Source: Bacillota bacterium
Lineage (GTDB): Bacteria; Bacillota; UBA4882; UBA8346
DNA length: 10,814 bases
Assembly (NCBI GenBank): GCA_023435225.1
Contig: JAEYRX010000079.1
Span: forward strand, 1 to 10,814
Direction of reading: 5' to 3'
Shown: in pieces, positions 1 to 6,341 of the stretch
How the letters are laid out: each line of letters opens with the position of its first letter
How positions within the stretch are numbered: position 1 is the first letter of the stretch
Made by a program: the position numbers and the translations under genes
Notes under the pieces: generated by a model
Databases searched by the model: none
Told to the model about the DNA's origin: nothing
Seen by the model: the letters and a program-made list of their open reading frames with translations, nothing else

Positions 1-99
1 TAAGTCTTTAGCTATTTTGTTAACCGATTGATTACTGGTTTTTACTAATTCTACTGCTTGTTCTTTGAATTCTTTTGAATATATTTTCCGATTTGCCAC
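1..99 (-). CDS. IS3-type transposase OrfA, N-terminal fragment (runs off left edge)
   Basis: The minus strand reads in frame from a GTG at 97-99 to the window edge, giving 33 residues that begin MANRKIYSKEFKEQAVELV and continue with a helix-turn-helix-like stretch ending NKIAKDL. This is the typical N-terminus of the HTH_Tnp_1 type OrfA of IS3-family elements, which binds the element ends. An AAGGAG at about 112-117 lies 12 nt before the GTG, a slightly long but usable ribosome-binding distance. Only the start is present, so neither the frameshift site nor OrfB can be judged. The family call rests on recognition of this short N-terminus and on the adjacent terminal-like sequence. Subgroup is not determinable. 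Confidence 0.8.
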   Translation of the reverse strand, partial: MANRKIYSKEFKEQAVELVKTSNQSVNKIAKDL

Positions 100-161
100 T
101 CTTTTGTTCAGCTCCTTATGATCAGTATTGTACACTCTTAACTGAGTGTCTGGCAAATCGG
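1..161 (-). mobile_element. IS3-family insertion sequence, 5' end only
   Basis: The transposase start at 99 is followed outward by about 60 bp of non-coding DNA typical of an IS terminus. It includes a small hairpin (ACACTC at 132-137 with GAGTGT at 144-149). The putative outer end carries TGGCAAATCGG at 151-161, and the same 11 bp occur inverted at 88-98 over the transposase start. The exact boundary is inferred; it lies near 161-166, just before the stop codon of the next gene (169-171). The other end and any target-site duplication are outside the window. Confidence 0.6.
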
Positions 162-168
162 GGGAAAA

Positions 169-1320
169 TCAAACTTTATAAACAACTTCTCCACCTTGGC
201 CTTCATTTTTAAACACAAGTATACCATGAGAATTCTTATATTTCTGATAGAGTCTTCTTCTTACCTCATCTTCATCATTGAATCTATTAAACAAATCCGC
301 TTCTTTTTGCAAAATGAGACTATCCGCTTTATCTCTTAATTGATTACGGTCTTCACTAAATATACCTTCCAAATCTTTGGCCGGATCAAATTCTTGAAGG
401 GCTTCTTGAAGTAATTGAGTATGAATAAATTCATGGTCCAAGGTACCGGTAAATGGGCCGGTAGACACTTCCGAAATAATATAACCGGAAGAATCAAATG
501 AATTACCGTTAGGGCCGCCGGCGGAGGGATGATATATAGCTCCTTCTTCCTTTTCAACTTTGCAAAGAGCACAGACATTCCTACCCCAATTAATACCCAA
601 CGGCATCTCTCCATTAGATGCAACGAAAACATTTGCAGTCAATGGACCAATATTTTGGGAACCGTGGGTACATGGGGTTTTCCATTTTCTAGGGCTGATT
701 GGGACTTCCAATTCTTTTACATTCTTTTGGCCTTTATCATCTATTACTGTCAGTTTTACTTTAGTCGGAGCTAATAAAATTACTTTGACGGACTTCCCTT
801 CCAATCGAACACTGTTATCAAAGCACAACCCTTCCGGTAAAGCTTGGTTGGTTGCTTCAAAAGACCAGAGGTATTTTTGGATGTTACCGCTTGAATTGGA
901 CGCATCCAAGGTGATTTCTCCTCTTTCCACCCCGAAATATTCAAAGTCGGCTTTTAATTCTTGCGATTCTAAAGACCATTTAAATGATAGTTCACCTGGT
1001 AACAAAGGGATGTTTGTCATATGTGTAGCTTCTTCATCTAAAAACCACAAGACACTATCCGGACCGATTAAAACTTTAACCGGTTTTGTAAACGAGCCGG
1101 AGGCTTTTTTCCCATCCCAGGAGGATTCGATGAGGGCTTTTTCGATATCTGTTCCTAAAAAGGAGTAACCGGGAATGGAACCGCTGATCGTTCCTTCTAA
1201 GTTTTCAGTAATGGAGTTGCTTCCGCCGGTGATAGTGATAGCAGATTTTACAGGGATATCGACAGCAACCGTCATAGTACCCATAGGGATTAAAAATTGG
1301 GCTTTCCCTGTATCTTTCAA
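169..1320 (-). CDS. Hypothetical protein with PKD-like domain and HEFIH motif
   Basis: This 383-aa protein has no family I can name. Residues about 1-125 are beta-rich with no signal peptide. Residues about 130-208 fit a PKD/Ig-like fold: LDASNSSG, then YLWSF, then VKLTVIDDKG near the end. The C-terminal part holds two possible metal-binding pairs (C216/H219 and C250/C253) and HEFIH at 296-300, matching the HExxH zinc-peptidase signature, followed by a charged, probably helical tail. A peptidase role is only a suggestion, because HExxH occurs by chance and no third ligand is obvious. The TTG at 1318-1320 follows a stop by four codons and has an AAAGG nine nt upstream; an internal ATG at 1282-1284 is the alternative start. 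PKD proteins are usually secreted, so the missing signal peptide may mean a lost N-terminus. The stop lies within about 10 bp of the IS edge, so the C-terminus may also be altered. Confidence 0.7.
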   Translation of the reverse strand: MKDTGKAQFLIPMGTMTVAVDIPVKSAITITGGSNSITENLEGTISGSIPGYSFLGTDIEKALIESSWDGKKASGSFTKPVKVLIGPDSVLWFLDEEATHMTNIPLLPGELSFKWSLESQELKADFEYFGVERGEITLDASNSSGNIQKYLWSFEATNQALPEGLCFDNSVRLEGKSVKVILLAPTKVKLTVIDDKGQKNVKELEVPISPRKWKTPCTHGSQNIGPLTANVFVASNGEMPLGINWGRNVCALCKVEKEEGAIYHPSAGGPNGNSFDSSGYIISEVSTGPFTGTLDHEFIHTQLLQEALQEFDPAKDLEGIFSEDRNQLRDKADSLILQKEADLFNRFNDEDEVRRRLYQKYKNSHGILVFKNEGQGGEVVYKV

Positions 1321-1647
1321 TTGGGAACGCCTTTAAGGGAATACGCAGTGGTTGAGGATGAAAGTACCGAGCAAATAGTGATCATTCAAATTTCAGAAAC
1401 AGTCTTCAATGAATTATTGACCGCCGGCATTTCGGTTTGTGAACCTACTACAGCTCCACCGGCATCTTTAGCCGGTTTAGTTTTACATTGTGTCTTTCAA
1501 GCCAACATCGGGACCCAGGAACCGGTCTCATATGTGGTGGCAGAAGATGAAAAGACTGAAGAAGTGACTATTGTTCAAATATCGCAAACACTCTTTGATT
1601 TCTTCCGGTCAATTGGCATCCCACTTTGCCGAATTATTCGCGAATAG
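1297..1647 (+). CDS. Small protein of two similar Cys-bounded repeats, function unknown
   Basis: The 116 residues form two related units of about 40-45 aa. Unit 1 runs from CIFQ (residue 5) to GISVC, and unit 2 from CVFQ to GIPLC. Both contain a VV(x)EDE-T-E core and an I(I/V)QIS-(E/Q)T-(V/L)F stretch. Each unit begins and ends with a cysteine, and a short linker rich in Pro, Thr and Ala joins them. The similarity extends to DNA level at the unit starts (TGTATCTTTCAA against TGTGTCTTTCAA), which supports translation in this frame right from the 5' end. The TTG at 1297 is the second codon after a TAA, and AGGG lies about eight nt upstream, so the start is weak. A strong intrinsic terminator follows nine bases after the stop, which supports a real gene. 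The 5' end overlaps the opposite-strand gene, so the N-terminus may be truncated. I do not recognise the family. Confidence 0.65.
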   Translation: MGFPCIFQLGTPLREYAVVEDESTEQIVIIQISETVFNELLTAGISVCEPTTAPPASLAGLVLHCVFQANIGTQEPVSYVVAEDEKTEEVTIVQISQTLFDFFRSIGIPLCRIIRE

Positions 1648-1655
1648 TATTAATA

Positions 1656-1685
1656 GGGGTTGGGGGTTAACTTCAACTCCTTTTT
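1656..1685 (+). terminator. Intrinsic terminator after the two-repeat gene
   Basis: GGGGTTGGGG (1656-1665) pairs with CTTCAACTCC (1671-1680) as a 10-bp RNA stem containing three G-U pairs, with loop GTTAA, followed by five T at 1681-1685. It starts nine bases after the stop at 1647. On the opposite strand the G-U pairs become A-C mismatches and there is no T run, so it serves only the plus-strand gene. Confidence 0.75.
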
Positions 1686-1828
1686 ACCGACTATTGCTAT
1701 CCCAATACAATCGGACTTTGGAGAGATAACAATGATGGTGGAGTTAAAAGAGGCAAGTTAAATAATGATAATTATTTCATTGTTCACATCATATCAATGG
1801 GGTTGTTGGCGCCATTAGGGGTTCAATA

Positions 1829-2593
1829 TTAGCATTGGTCCCGGAATTCGGAAGGGCTTTTCCCAGTAATATGTTTAAAAATGCGGCTAAAATAGAATTG
1901 GTCTGGATAACCAACCAATCCTCCAATGGTTTTGATATCAAGCTCCGGACGACTCCGGAGCAGATGTTTAGCTTCATTAATCCGCAAGGTTAAAAGGTAA
2001 CGCACCGGGGTCTCGTCATGGTATTTTTTGAATAATTTGCTGAGATACGAGGCATTAAAGTTGAAATTTTGCGCTAGAAGATTTAGGTTAACCTCCTGGG
2101 TATAATTTTCCTTGATGAATTGGGCAATGCTCTCTACAATCTCCTCCGGGGAATGACGCCCGGGTTCAGTGTTGGCGATTTTGCGCTGGAGAAAATTAGT
2201 CTCAGCCTCCAGGGAAATTTTAATTTTAGCCAGAACTGCCCGTAATTCTTCAATTTCCAATGGTTTTAATAAATAATCCTTGACTCCGTATTTGATTGCC
2301 TTCTTGGCATATTCAAACTCACTATAACCACTGATGATGATGGTTTTAATATAAGGATAATTCAGCGCCACATTCTTGAGTAATTCCAGCCCATCGATGA
2401 CCGGCATGCGGATATCGGTTAATAAGAGATCCGGAGAATAATCCTCGATCAGTTCTAATGCCTGTTTTCCGTTTTGGGCCGCCCCGACCACAGAAAAACC
2501 TAGATCGACCAGTCGGATGTTTTTGATGATATGGTTTAAAATCAATTCTTCATCTTCAGCCACGACTACTTTCAAATCAGGTGCATTCTCCAT
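1829..2593 (-). CDS. YesN-type response regulator, receiver plus AraC-family DNA-binding domain
   Basis: This is a cytoplasmic transcription regulator of 254 aa. The N-terminal receiver domain (about 7-125) has the acidic pair E13-D14, phospho-acceptor D60 in LLLTDIRMP, S88 in IIISGYSEF and K110 in LLKPLE. A linker follows (about 126-150), then a double helix-turn-helix AraC domain (about 152-252) with NLLAQNFNFNASYLSKLF as the first helix pair and the classic FYFSRIFKHITGKSPSEFR end. Domain order and length are normal for the family. The ATG start overlaps the end of the kinase gene by 17 bp, so the two are co-transcribed and probably translationally coupled, and they form a cognate pair. 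Such regulators usually activate nearby carbohydrate uptake genes. The target here is inferred to be the ABC operon and the alpha-xylosidase gene, and the repeated elements in both regulatory gaps are candidate sites. I see no terminator downstream on this strand. Confidence 0.97.
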   Translation of the reverse strand: MENAPDLKVVVAEDEELILNHIIKNIRLVDLGFSVVGAAQNGKQALELIEDYSPDLLLTDIRMPVIDGLELLKNVALNYPYIKTIIISGYSEFEYAKKAIKYGVKDYLLKPLEIEELRAVLAKIKISLEAETNFLQRKIANTEPGRHSPEEIVESIAQFIKENYTQEVNLNLLAQNFNFNASYLSKLFKKYHDETPVRYLLTLRINEAKHLLRSRPELDIKTIGGLVGYPDQFYFSRIFKHITGKSPSEFRDQC

Positions 2594-4496
2594 GCCGTTC
2601 CTCCGTTAGGTTTTTATTAATACCTCCGATAGTGATGATTGCGCCACCTTCGTCAGGATTGGAGATTTGGAATAACATCTGCTCTTTATAGATCAATTTC
2701 AACCGGGTATAAATATTCAACAATCCCATTCCATCAAGTTCAAGGCTGGGAAGCAATCCATTCTCGTTAATCTCCCGGATTTTCCGGTGGATACTCGCTA
2801 TTTCGTTCTTAGTAAACCCAGGGCCGTTATCTTGGACCGTAACTCGCCAATCATGATGGTCGTTAAGATCATTCTCCACAAAAAATGCTTTAACTTCAAT
2901 TCTCCAAGGGGGTTCATTCTTCGTACCGTGTTTAAGGGCATTTTCGACCAGCGGCTGTATTACCAGCTTAGGAATAAAAATCTCATGTATCTGCGGATCA
3001 ATCCGGATTGAATATGATAGATTGTTTCGGTGGCGAAATTTCATGCATTCCAGGTATTTTTGAGTGTATTCGATCTCCGCGTTCATCTTAACCAATGGTG
3101 ATTTATGGGATGAGATATACCGAAGCATGTGAGAGACGTTTTTACACATGGTAATCACTGATTCCCGCATGTTTTCTTCAGCCATAATAATGACCGTAGC
3201 CAGTGTGTTATATAAAAAATGGGGATTCATCTGGGATTGTAACGCCAGCATTTTAGATTGCATTTCTTGGGATTGGGAGAGTAATAGGGCATCCATAGAC
3301 TGTTTTAATTTAACACTCATATTTTGAAAAGCGATATTTAACTCTTCCAGTTCATTCAGATCACTTGTTAACTTGGGTTGGGTCTGGGCAAAAAGCATTT
3401 TCAGATCTAATTTTTTAATGGCGCGGTGAATATGTTGAATCGGAGTCGTTACCTTTTTGGCCAAAACAAATGATATCAATAAAGTTAAAAGCAGCAAGCC
3501 TATACAACCAAAGACGACAATTTTAGTAAAGGTCACTACCGGTGCTAATACTAATTGTTGCGATTCTACAATTAGTATTTTCCAGCCTGTATAATCGGAA
3601 TTAGTATAGGTCACGATCTCCCGAGTATGGTTAATAGGATTTTGAACGGTGGTTGATATCGCTTTGGTATTATAAGATGGAGCCACTTTTAAATAATCAT
3701 AACAATGCCGGTCAATTCTTCGGTTATAGGGAAAAAGCAAAGCACCTTCATTGTTAAAAACATAAATTGACTTTTTACCGGACTCTTGGTTGGCCAACTC
3801 ATCTAGACCTTGAAAAATAGTGTCGCAATCTTGTTCAACTTCCACAATTCCTTGTTTCATCCAATTTCGGTCAAATAACTCCCGGCATAATGAGATGTAC
3901 TTGCTGTCATCATCAACACCAAGCGAGACATATACACTGTCCTCAACACCACCACGGACTCTTGCCAGTAGATTATCGGAATGCGGCGCTGAAATATATT
4001 TATCACCGTTTTTAAGAAGAACCTTTTGATACCATGACTTCTTTGCCAGGGATATTTTGGTGGTAGTATTGGAAATCCCCGCTCCTATCATCTCTCCGTT
4101 AAAATCGTACAGGTTAATCTGGCTGACTGTTTGTGAGGGACCGATGATAGCCATGAAGATATCCATTAATTCTTTGGAATTATAATACTTTTCAACCTTC
4201 AGTTCATTACTTTCACTATCCGGGTTTATATTATAGGATAAGTGTTTATAAAAGTGGTTTTTAATCAGGCTCGAATAACAAATATTCATGGAAACTGTAT
4301 TCATCTTCATAACTTCAGCATCAAGTTTTTCCGAGATCGACTCACAAAGGCTTTGATGGGATTGCGAAGCTCGGTTTTTCAATATGGTGGAAGTGTAATA
4401 ATAAAAGAATACGGCAAAAATCATAATACTCGCTATAATTAATACGGAATAAGAAAAAAACAGGGTTGCCTGGATGGTATTTAGTTTTGGTTTCAA
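2577..4496 (-). CDS. YesM-type sensor histidine kinase (HisKA_7TM-independent, His_kinase/HATPase)
   Basis: This is a membrane sensor of 639 aa. A first membrane segment lies at about 13-34, followed by an extracellular region of about 280 residues (35-317) with Cache-like sensor features such as the SQINLYDFNGEMIG and KSIYVFNNEGALLFPY strands. A second membrane segment is at about 318-345, then a HAMP linker (346-400). The His_kinase domain carries phospho-acceptor H426 in QMNPHFLYNTL, and the ATPase domain has the N-box around N519 (PLVENALKHG), DNGPGF at 556-561 and GMGLLN at 589-594. All catalytic motifs are intact and the length is typical. The start is TTG at 4494-4496, preceded at five nt by GGTGAT, which pairs with the 16S tail beyond the usual GGAGG core; no ATG fits. 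It overlaps the regulator gene by 17 bp. The ligand is unknown; neighbours suggest an oligosaccharide, or a binding protein loaded with one. Confidence 0.97.
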   Translation of the reverse strand: MKPKLNTIQATLFFSYSVLIIASIMIFAVFFYYYTSTILKNRASQSHQSLCESISEKLDAEVMKMNTVSMNICYSSLIKNHFYKHLSYNINPDSESNELKVEKYYNSKELMDIFMAIIGPSQTVSQINLYDFNGEMIGAGISNTTTKISLAKKSWYQKVLLKNGDKYISAPHSDNLLARVRGGVEDSVYVSLGVDDDSKYISLCRELFDRNWMKQGIVEVEQDCDTIFQGLDELANQESGKKSIYVFNNEGALLFPYNRRIDRHCYDYLKVAPSYNTKAISTTVQNPINHTREIVTYTNSDYTGWKILIVESQQLVLAPVVTFTKIVVFGCIGLLLLTLLISFVLAKKVTTPIQHIHRAIKKLDLKMLFAQTQPKLTSDLNELEELNIAFQNMSVKLKQSMDALLLSQSQEMQSKMLALQSQMNPHFLYNTLATVIIMAEENMRESVITMCKNVSHMLRYISSHKSPLVKMNAEIEYTQKYLECMKFRHRNNLSYSIRIDPQIHEIFIPKLVIQPLVENALKHGTKNEPPWRIEVKAFFVENDLNDHHDWRVTVQDNGPGFTKNEIASIHRKIREINENGLLPSLELDGMGLLNIYTRLKLIYKEQMLFQISNPDEGGAIITIGGINKNLTEERHGECT

Positions 4497-4524
4497 ACAA
4501 AATCACCACTAACTATTTGAAATG

Positions 4525-4553
4525 AATATATAAGTTAATTCATCCGGTGACAA
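4525..4553 (-). promoter_or_regulatory. Sigma-A-type promoter of the kinase/regulator operon
   Basis: Read on the minus strand, TTGTCA (4548-4553) and TATATT (4525-4530) are separated by exactly 17 bp. Each hexamer differs by one base from the housekeeping consensus. The expected transcript start near 4518 gives a leader of about 20 nt that includes the GGTGAT ribosome-binding site. If this is the main promoter, the repeated element at 4616-4759 lies upstream as DNA and is not in the kinase mRNA. Confidence 0.6.
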
Positions 4554-4615
4554 AAAAGTACAAATAAAAAATCCTATTAGTTAATGTCCAAAGAAGTTTT
4601 TTTCATTTAATCTAT

Positions 4616-4759
4616 ATATGTTGCAATAAGTTTCTTGGATAAGCGTGGATTATTGCAACATATTTTCCTTGATTCATATGTTGAAAAAAGCTCAATAATT
4701 TCGCCATTCACATCCGGCTTCTGGGATGTGAATGCTGTACTCAAAACTTTTTTCAACAT
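4616..4759 (-). repeat. Regulatory element, copy 1 (upstream of kinase)
   Basis: Three perfect inverted repeats sit here. ATATGTTGCAATAA (4616-4629) matches 4650-4663 over 14 bp with a 20-nt gap. ATGTTGAAAAAAG (4678-4690) matches 4747-4759 over 13 bp and encloses an 11-bp hairpin at 4705-4734. The outer arms share the half-site ATATGTTG(C/A)AA, so four half-sites are present in alternating orientation. Read on the minus strand, 4652-4690 aligns without gaps to 8182-8220 with 34 of 39 bases identical, and the hairpin aligns to 8140-8167 with 23 of 28. This defines a shared element oriented toward the kinase here and toward the alpha-xylosidase in copy 2. Likely role: binding sites of a local regulator. 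RNA structure is the alternative. Confidence 0.75.
4705..4734. repeat. Perfect 11-bp hairpin inside element copy 1
   Basis: CATTCACATCC (4705-4715) pairs with GGATGTGAATG (4724-4734) around the eight-base loop GGCTTCTG. There is no T run, so it is not a terminator. The same hairpin, inverted in orientation, occurs at 8140-8167 with the loop conserved apart from one base. It is nested within the 13-bp inverted repeat 4678-4690/4747-4759. Confidence 0.8.
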
Positions 4760-4844
4760 CTATATAGGGTGAAATAAATTTTTTAACAGTTATATGCATA
4801 CTAAGATTTTAGTTGAATTGTTGTAATGTTATTTTAATCAATTC

Positions 4845-4855
4845 GGAAGGAGGTG
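4845..4855 (+). promoter_or_regulatory. Orphan Shine-Dalgarno-like motif in the operon leader
   Basis: GGAAGGAGGTG is a near-perfect match to the anti-Shine-Dalgarno sequence, stronger than the site used by the downstream gene, yet no ATG, GTG or TTG lies at a usable distance after it. The only candidate is an ATT at 4860 with a stop three codons later. It lies about 70 nt before the real start at 4924. Similar orphan motifs are known to stabilise mRNA 5' ends in Bacillus (the cry3A type). That role here is inference. Confidence 0.35.
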
Positions 4856-4923
4856 TCAAATTCGAGAATAATAAGATACTAAGTCTTTTTTTGGGACGGC
4901 AAATTAGATTAGGGGGGGAAATT

Positions 4924-6207
4924 ATGAGAAAGTTATTGTTGGGATTACTAATTATTGTATTCATGATTGGTACTTTCGGAGTTGTTTACGGGGCTAAAAG
5001 TAAAGTAACGCTTACTTTCGGAGCTCACCAAGCAGGAGTCCCAATCTCCGGAGTCGATCAAAAGATTGCTAAAGTTTTTGAAAAAGAGACCGGTATCAAG
5101 ATTGATTTTCAAATTGTTCCTGATGCCCAATGGCGCGACTTGTTAAAAGTTAAGTTAGCCTCTGGTGAAGCTCCCGATATTTTTTTGGTTGATGCCGATC
5201 CTTTCAGTTTGAATGACCGGATTCACCCGGCTGAAAACTGTATTGATTTATCGAAAGAAAAATTTATTTCCCGGATGGATCCGGTGTTCTTGCCTAGTAT
5301 TTCCTATAAAGGTAAAGTATATGGATTATCTATCTTTCCCGGTGTGAAGATCTGGATTTATTATTACGATAAAGCATTGTTTAAAAAGTTAAATTTGGAA
5401 CCGCCCAAGAGTTATGCGGAGTTCAAGAAGGTATGTCAAACCATTAAAAATACCGGTGTAGTTCCTGTATACGAATGCTTGGCTAATGGGTGGCATCAAG
5501 TTTTACCTTTATTTGAAATCGGGGCAACTTATGAAAGAGCCCATCCCAAACTGTATGATGAATTAAATGCCAATAAATTTCAAGTTACCGATGTCCCGGG
5601 ATTGGGGAGGACACTCACTGAGCTCAAAGAATTTGCCGACTTGGGCTTCTATAACAAAGATTATATGACCGCTAATTATGACGATGGTTACAAAGTTATG
5701 GCCGAAGGGAAAGCCGCCATGTTTATGGCTGGGTTGGGCTGGCGTGAACAACTGGATCAGATCTATCCCGGAAAAGGCGAGAATATTGGTTTCTTTATCA
5801 TGCCTTGGTGTGATAATCAGATTTTGAATGTAAATCCGGCTGGTAACGCCAGATTTGGCAATAAAAAGAGTAAACATGTCAAAGAAATTCTCCAATATTT
5901 TAGATTTCTCACCCGCCACGATATTCTACAAATGCGCCAGGATTTGGATGATTCCACTTTAGTCTTGAATTGGCCGGAGATTCCTACCAGGCTTCCTAAG
6001 GATATTGACGCTTTATTTAAAAACTCCAAACAAGGTACGGTCATGCAATACGGAGTCAAATATATTGATTCCCAGTGGATGGATGTTGGTAAGGATATCG
6101 AGGCCATGTATGCGGGGGCTTTGACGCCTAAGCAAGTAGTGGATAATATTCAAAAACGCCGTATCGAGCAGGCAACTCTTCAAAAAGATCCGTATTGGGT
6201 TAAGTAA
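4924..6207 (+). CDS. Carbohydrate ABC transporter substrate-binding protein (UgpB/MalE-like)
   Basis: This extracytoplasmic receptor of 427 aa captures a sugar and delivers it to the two permeases downstream. Residues 1-24 form a signal peptide (MRKLLLGLLIIVFMIGTF core) with a probable signal peptidase I site near VVYGA. The mature part has the family layout, including the LASGEAPDIFLVDAD segment, GKVYGLSIFPG and the late MAEGKAAMFMAG helix of family 1 binding proteins. The start at ATG 4924 is chosen because the signal peptide begins there and GGGGGG lies five nt upstream; the frame stays open back to 4813, but that would bury the signal peptide. No lipobox cysteine is present, unlike most binding proteins of monoderm Bacillota. 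It is the first gene of the operon, with a terminator-like hairpin after it. The substrate is inferred from the neighbouring alpha-xylosidase as an alpha-xylosylated oligosaccharide. Confidence 0.95.
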   Translation: MRKLLLGLLIIVFMIGTFGVVYGAKSKVTLTFGAHQAGVPISGVDQKIAKVFEKETGIKIDFQIVPDAQWRDLLKVKLASGEAPDIFLVDADPFSLNDRIHPAENCIDLSKEKFISRMDPVFLPSISYKGKVYGLSIFPGVKIWIYYYDKALFKKLNLEPPKSYAEFKKVCQTIKNTGVVPVYECLANGWHQVLPLFEIGATYERAHPKLYDELNANKFQVTDVPGLGRTLTELKEFADLGFYNKDYMTANYDDGYKVMAEGKAAMFMAGLGWREQLDQIYPGKGENIGFFIMPWCDNQILNVNPAGNARFGNKKSKHVKEILQYFRFLTRHDILQMRQDLDDSTLVLNWPEIPTRLPKDIDALFKNSKQGTVMQYGVKYIDSQWMDVGKDIEAMYAGALTPKQVVDNIQKRRIEQATLQKDPYWVK

Positions 6208-6243
6208 ATAGGCATAAGTGAAAATATAAATCACATAATGAAT

Positions 6244-6281
6244 AGGGCACTTTATCCATAAAGGTTGGAGTGCCCTTTTTT
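6244..6281 (+). terminator. Intrinsic terminator/attenuator between binding protein and permeases
   Basis: AGGGCACT (6244-6251) pairs perfectly with AGTGCCCT (6269-6276), with a T run through 6281. It lies 36 bases after the binding-protein stop and 60 bases before the permease start. No promoter is evident between them, so it most likely works as a leaky terminator that keeps binding protein in excess over permease. Confidence 0.8.
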
Positions 6282-6341
6282 AAAATAAAAATACGCTATC
6301 AATTCCAACGTGTAATATCCGGTCTTTCAAAGGAGAACTCC

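Larger units (their letters stand above)
4497..4923. other. Divergent regulatory gap between kinase and ABC operon
   Basis: This 427-bp AT-rich gap contains no gene. From left to right it holds the kinase ribosome-binding site and promoter, a spacer, element copy 1 with its inverted repeats (4616-4759), an AT-rich stretch in which I find no convincing -35/-10 pair for the rightward operon, an orphan Shine-Dalgarno-like motif (4845-4855), and the G-rich ribosome-binding site of the binding-protein gene (4912-4918). The lack of a good rightward -35 would fit a promoter that depends on an activator. Confidence 0.7.

Noticed and set aside
560..1168. Plus-strand ORF of 202 codons
   Set aside because: It is antisense to the minus-strand gene, whose translation shows a coherent PKD-like domain. 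The plus-strand protein shows no domain or repeat pattern and no good ribosome-binding site.
1731..1760. Short plus-strand peptide starting ATGATG after GGAGAG
   Set aside because: A start with a plausible ribosome-binding site, but only nine codons, located after a terminator and without any supporting context.
1789..1977. Minus-strand ORF overlapping the end of the regulator gene
   Set aside because: It is an out-of-frame reading of the AraC-type domain, which is clearly the coding frame.
4705..4734. Hairpin as an intrinsic terminator
   Set aside because: Neither strand has a T run after the stem, and the hairpin is nested in a larger inverted repeat upstream of genes.
4616..4759. CRISPR array or attachment site as explanation of the repeats
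   Set aside because: The repeats are inverted and everted half-sites with unequal gaps, no spacer series, and no integrase or cas gene nearby.
4813..4923. 37-codon N-terminal extension of the sugar-binding protein
   Set aside because: It would place the signal peptide internally. The ATG at 4924 has its own ribosome-binding site and starts exactly at the signal peptide.
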